This document shows, in pieces, positions 61,508-64,000 of a DNA stretch of 64,000 nucleotides (positions are counted from its first letter, which is position 1; each line of letters starts with the position of its first letter). The DNA comes from Paraburkholderia sediminicola. GTDB taxonomy: Bacteria; Pseudomonadota; Gammaproteobacteria; Burkholderiales; Burkholderiaceae. The notes under the pieces are model-generated. The model made no database searches, was not told the DNA's origin, and saw nothing but the letters and a program-made list of their open reading frames with translations. The stretch spans positions 124,001-188,000 of the forward strand of contig NZ_CADIKC010000012.1 in assembly GCF_902859805.1 (NCBI RefSeq), given 5' to 3'. A program made the translations under genes and the position numbers.

Positions 61508-61888
61508 ATGAGCATCCCGGCCGATCTGAAATACACCGAATCGCACGAGTGGGTCCGCACCGAAGCGGACGGCACGCTGACGGTCGGCATCACCGACCAC
61601 GCGCAGGAAGCGCTCGGCGACATCGTCTTCTTCGAAGTCCAGGAACTGGGCAAGACCGTCAACGCCGGCGACACCGTCGCCGTGATCGAATCGGTGAAAG
61701 CCGCTTCCGATATCTACGCGCCGGTCTCGGGCGAAATCATCGAAGCGAACCCGGCCGTCGCGGACACGCCGGATGGCGTCAACAGCGCGCCGTACGAGAA
61801 CTGGCTCTTCAAGATCAAGCCGGCTGCGGACGCATCGCAGGATCGCCTGATCGACGCGGACGCGTACGCCAAGTCCGTCGGCGCCTGA
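61508..61888 (+). CDS. gcvH: Glycine cleavage system H protein
   Basis: Lipoyl carrier that shuttles the aminomethyl group between P, T and L proteins. The 126 residues include the lipoylated K64 in IESVKAASD and the conserved SHEWVR at 12-17. It is 63 bases downstream of gcvT and 94 bases before gcvP. Confidence 0.98.
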   Translation: MSIPADLKYTESHEWVRTEADGTLTVGITDHAQEALGDIVFFEVQELGKTVNAGDTVAVIESVKAASDIYAPVSGEIIEANPAVADTPDGVNSAPYENWLFKIKPAADASQDRLIDADAYAKSVGA

Positions 61889-61982
61889 TTCACCGCAAGT
61901 TGCACCATTACGTTTAAACCCGACAGGCGCGGCGCGTCCGATTCGACAGTCGAACGGACGCCCGCACCGCCAGGAACACCTC

Positions 61983-64000
61983 ATGAAGCTCGAACACCCG
62001 GATCGTCTGATGAACCGCACTCCTCTCTCGCTCGCCGCGCTCGAAGTGCATGACGCCTTCGCTGAACGGCACATCGGCCCGGATTCGGCCGACCAGCAAG
62101 CGATGCTCGAAGCCCTCGGCTTCGCGTCGCGCGCCGCGCTGATCGACGCGGTCATTCCGAAGACGATCCGCCGCACCGAAACGCTGCCGCTCGGCCCCTT
62201 CGCCCAGCCGAAGAGCGAAGCCGAAGCGCTTGCCGCGCTGCGTGAGCTGGCGGACAAGAACCAGGTGTTCCGCTCGTATATCGGGCAGGGCTATTACAAC
62301 GCGCATACGCCGACGGTGATCCTGCGTAACGTGCTGGAAAATCCGGCGTGGTACACAGCGTACACGCCGTATCAGCCGGAAATCTCGCAGGGTCGTCTGG
62401 AAGCGCTGCTGAACTTCCAGCAAATGATCGTCGACCTGACGGGTCTCGCGATCTCGAACGCCTCGCTGCTCGACGAAGCGACTGCCGCCGCCGAAGCGAT
62501 GACGCTGCTGCAACGCGTCGGCAAGCCGAAGTCGAACGTGTTTTACGTCGCTGACGACGTGCTGCCGCAAACCATCGAAGTGGTGAAGACGCGCGCCACG
62601 CCGGTCGGCATCGAAGTGAAAGTGGGCCCGGCAGCGGACGCCGCGAACGCGAATGCGTTCGGCGTGCTGCTGCAATACCCGGGCGTAAACGGCGACGTGC
62701 GCGACTACCGCGCACTCGCTGAAGCAATCCATGCAGCAGGCGGCCACGTGGTGGTCGCTGCCGATCTGCTCGCGCTGACCGTTCTCACGCCGCCGGGCGA
62801 ATGGGGCGCGGACGTGGCCGTCGGCAACACACAGCGTTTTGGCGTGCCGGTTGGTTTCGGCGGCCCGCACGCGGCTTACCTCGCCGTGCGCGATGAATTC
62901 AAGCGTCAGATGCCGGGCCGTCTGGTCGGCGTGACCGTCGATGCGCAAGGCAATCCGGCGCTGCGTCTCGCGCTGCAAACGCGTGAACAACATATCCGCC
63001 GCGAGAAGGCGACCTCGAACGTGTGTACCGCGCAAGCGCTGCTCGCGATCATGGCCAGCATGTACGCCGTCTATCACGGCCCGCACGGTCTGAAGACGAT
63101 CGCGCTGCGCGTGAACCGTATCGCGGCGTTGCTCGCAGCCGGCGCGAAGAAGCTCGGTTACACGCTCGTCAACGATACGTTCTTCGACACGCTCACGTTC
63201 GAAACCGGCGCGCGCACCCAGGCGCTGCACGACGCGGCAACGGCGCGGCGCATCAATCTGCGCCGCGTGAGCGACTCGCGCGTCGGCATCTCGATCGACG
63301 AAACCACCACGCGCAGCGATCTGGCCGATCTGCTCGCAGCGTTCGCGCAAGCGGCGTTTGTCGACGAAGTCCCGCAGATCGACACCCTCGACGCGGAACT
63401 CCCCGCGGAAAACACGGTGCCTGCCGCGCTCGAGCGCACCAGCGCGTACCTCACGCACCACGTGTTCAACCGTCATCATTCTGAAACGGAAATGCTGCGC
63501 TACCTGCGCAGCCTCTCCGACAAGGATCTGGCACTCGACCGCTCGATGATCCCGCTCGGCTCCTGCACGATGAAGCTGAACGCGACCTCGGAAATGCTGC
63601 CGGTCACGTGGCCTGAATTCGGTCAGATTCACCCGTTCGCTCCGGCTGAGCAAACGGTCGGCTACCGCGAAATGATCGATCAGCTCGAACAGATGCTGGT
63701 CGCTGCCACCGGCTACGCAGCGGTGTCGTTGCAGCCGAACGCGGGCTCGCAAGGCGAGTACGCGGGTCTGTTGATCATTCACGCGTACCACGCATCGCGC
63801 GGCGAAGGTCATCGCAATGTCTGCCTGATTCCCGCTTCGGCGCACGGCACGAACCCGGCGTCCGCGCAGATGGCCGGCATGCAGGTGGTCGTGGTTGCTT
63901 GCGACGCGCAAGGCAACGTCGATATCGAAGACCTGAAACAGAAAGCCGAGCAACACGCCGACAAACTCGCGGCGATCATGATCACGTATCCGTCCACACA
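61983..64000 (+). CDS. gcvP: Glycine dehydrogenase (decarboxylating) P protein, N-terminal part
   Basis: PLP enzyme that decarboxylates glycine and loads the H protein. The frame starts at the ATG at 61983 (AGGAACACCTC upstream) and is open to the window edge, covering about 672 of the expected 970-980 residues. Visible segments are ERHIGPDSADQQAMLEALGF, PEISQGRLEALLNFQQMIVD, and the second-half repeat with LGSCTMKLNATSEMLPVTWP and the start of AHGTNPASAQMAGM. The PLP lysine lies beyond the window. An ATG at 62010 is an alternative start. Confidence 0.97.
   Translation, partial: MKLEHPDRLMNRTPLSLAALEVHDAFAERHIGPDSADQQAMLEALGFASRAALIDAVIPKTIRRTETLPLGPFAQPKSEAEALAALRELADKNQVFRSYIGQGYYNAHTPTVILRNVLENPAWYTAYTPYQPEISQGRLEALLNFQQMIVDLTGLAISNASLLDEATAAAEAMTLLQRVGKPKSNVFYVADDVLPQTIEVVKTRATPVGIEVKVGPAADAANANAFGVLLQYPGVNGDVRDYRALAEAIHAAGGHVVVAADLLALTVLTPPGEWGADVAVGNTQRFGVPVGFGGPHAAYLAVRDEFKRQMPGRLVGVTVDAQGNPALRLALQTREQHIRREKATSNVCTAQALLAIMASMYAVYHGPHGLKTIALRVNRIAALLAAGAKKLGYTLVNDTFFDTLTFETGARTQALHDAATARRINLRRVSDSRVGISIDETTTRSDLADLLAAFAQAAFVDEVPQIDTLDAELPAENTVPAALERTSAYLTHHVFNRHHSETEMLRYLRSLSDKDLALDRSMIPLGSCTMKLNATSEMLPVTWPEFGQIHPFAPAEQTVGYREMIDQLEQMLVAATGYAAVSLQPNAGSQGEYAGLLIIHAYHASRGEGHRNVCLIPASAHGTNPASAQMAGMQVVVVACDAQGNVDIEDLKQKAEQHADKLAAIMITYPST

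Noticed and set aside
61914..63956. 680-codon minus-strand open frame over gcvP
   Set aside because: Antisense to the clearly conserved P protein of the glycine cleavage system.
1..64000. CRISPR arrays, insertion sequences, prophage genes
   Set aside because: No regularly spaced repeats, transposase, integrase or phage structural genes were seen.

Overview
The window looks like a chromosomal segment of a beta-proteobacterium of the Burkholderia sensu lato group, most likely Paraburkholderia (genus level, by inference). The evidence is high-GC DNA, an unbroken flhDC-motAB-che-flhBAF cluster, the paired DUF2844/DUF3443 genes, an H-NS protein of the short Burkholderia type, and a gcvTHP operon behind a tandem glycine riboswitch. 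No insertion sequence, prophage or CRISPR array is visible.

Layout. Positions 1-21,000 are all on the minus strand and hold motility and chemotaxis. In transcription order: flhD, flhC, motA, motB, cheY-like, cheA, cheW, a chemoreceptor, cheR, cheD, cheB, cheY, cheZ, then a secreted DUF2844/DUF3443 pair, then flhB, flhA and flhF (cut by the left edge). FlhDC would activate the class II genes. A sigma28-type promoter precedes motA and a second one, with a very similar -10, precedes fliC at 30.8 kb, so the mot/che and filament genes share late control. Positions 21-30.6 kb carry housekeeping and accessory genes: a GT4 glycosyltransferase divergent from flhDC, H-NS, aquaporin, a histidine phosphatase, a PXPV protein, a HAD phosphatase, a BadF-type sugar kinase, tag, rpsU and an aldo/keto reductase.

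Positions 30.7-38.5 kb hold fliC, fliD and fliT, followed by a SPINDLY/OGT-type glycosyltransferase, a DegT aminotransferase and a PglD/VioB-type acetyltransferase. These last three look like a flagellin glycosylation module. Positions 38.5-49 kb encode envelope and secreted proteins: a 784-residue GPW-repeat protein, a hexapeptide acyltransferase, an operon with two DUF1254 paralogues, an outer-membrane transporter and an internally deleted porin remnant, a HAD lipoprotein and a cation antiporter.

Positions 50.6-53.7 kb are lower in GC. They contain a secreted clan GH-A-like glycosidase, a short lipoprotein, what looks like a frameshifted beta-helix gene and about 1 kb of AT-rich non-coding DNA ending at tRNA-Arg(CCG), so this may be an old acquired patch. 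Positions 54-59.8 kb encode a dihaem cytochrome c, an NTF2-like protein, Rep helicase, a Gfo/Idh oxidoreductase and a lipoprotein. Positions 59.9-64 kb hold the glycine riboswitch and the glycine cleavage genes gcvT, gcvH and gcvP (cut by the right edge).

The most interesting observation is that the DUF3443 lipoprotein shows, in the right order, the landmarks of a two-lobed pepsin-type aspartic protease, encoded beside its DUF2844 partner in the middle of the flagellar cluster. Other leads are the three repeated ELF motifs on CheD, two adjacent operator-like palindromes in the flhDC leader, and the flagellin glycosylation module.
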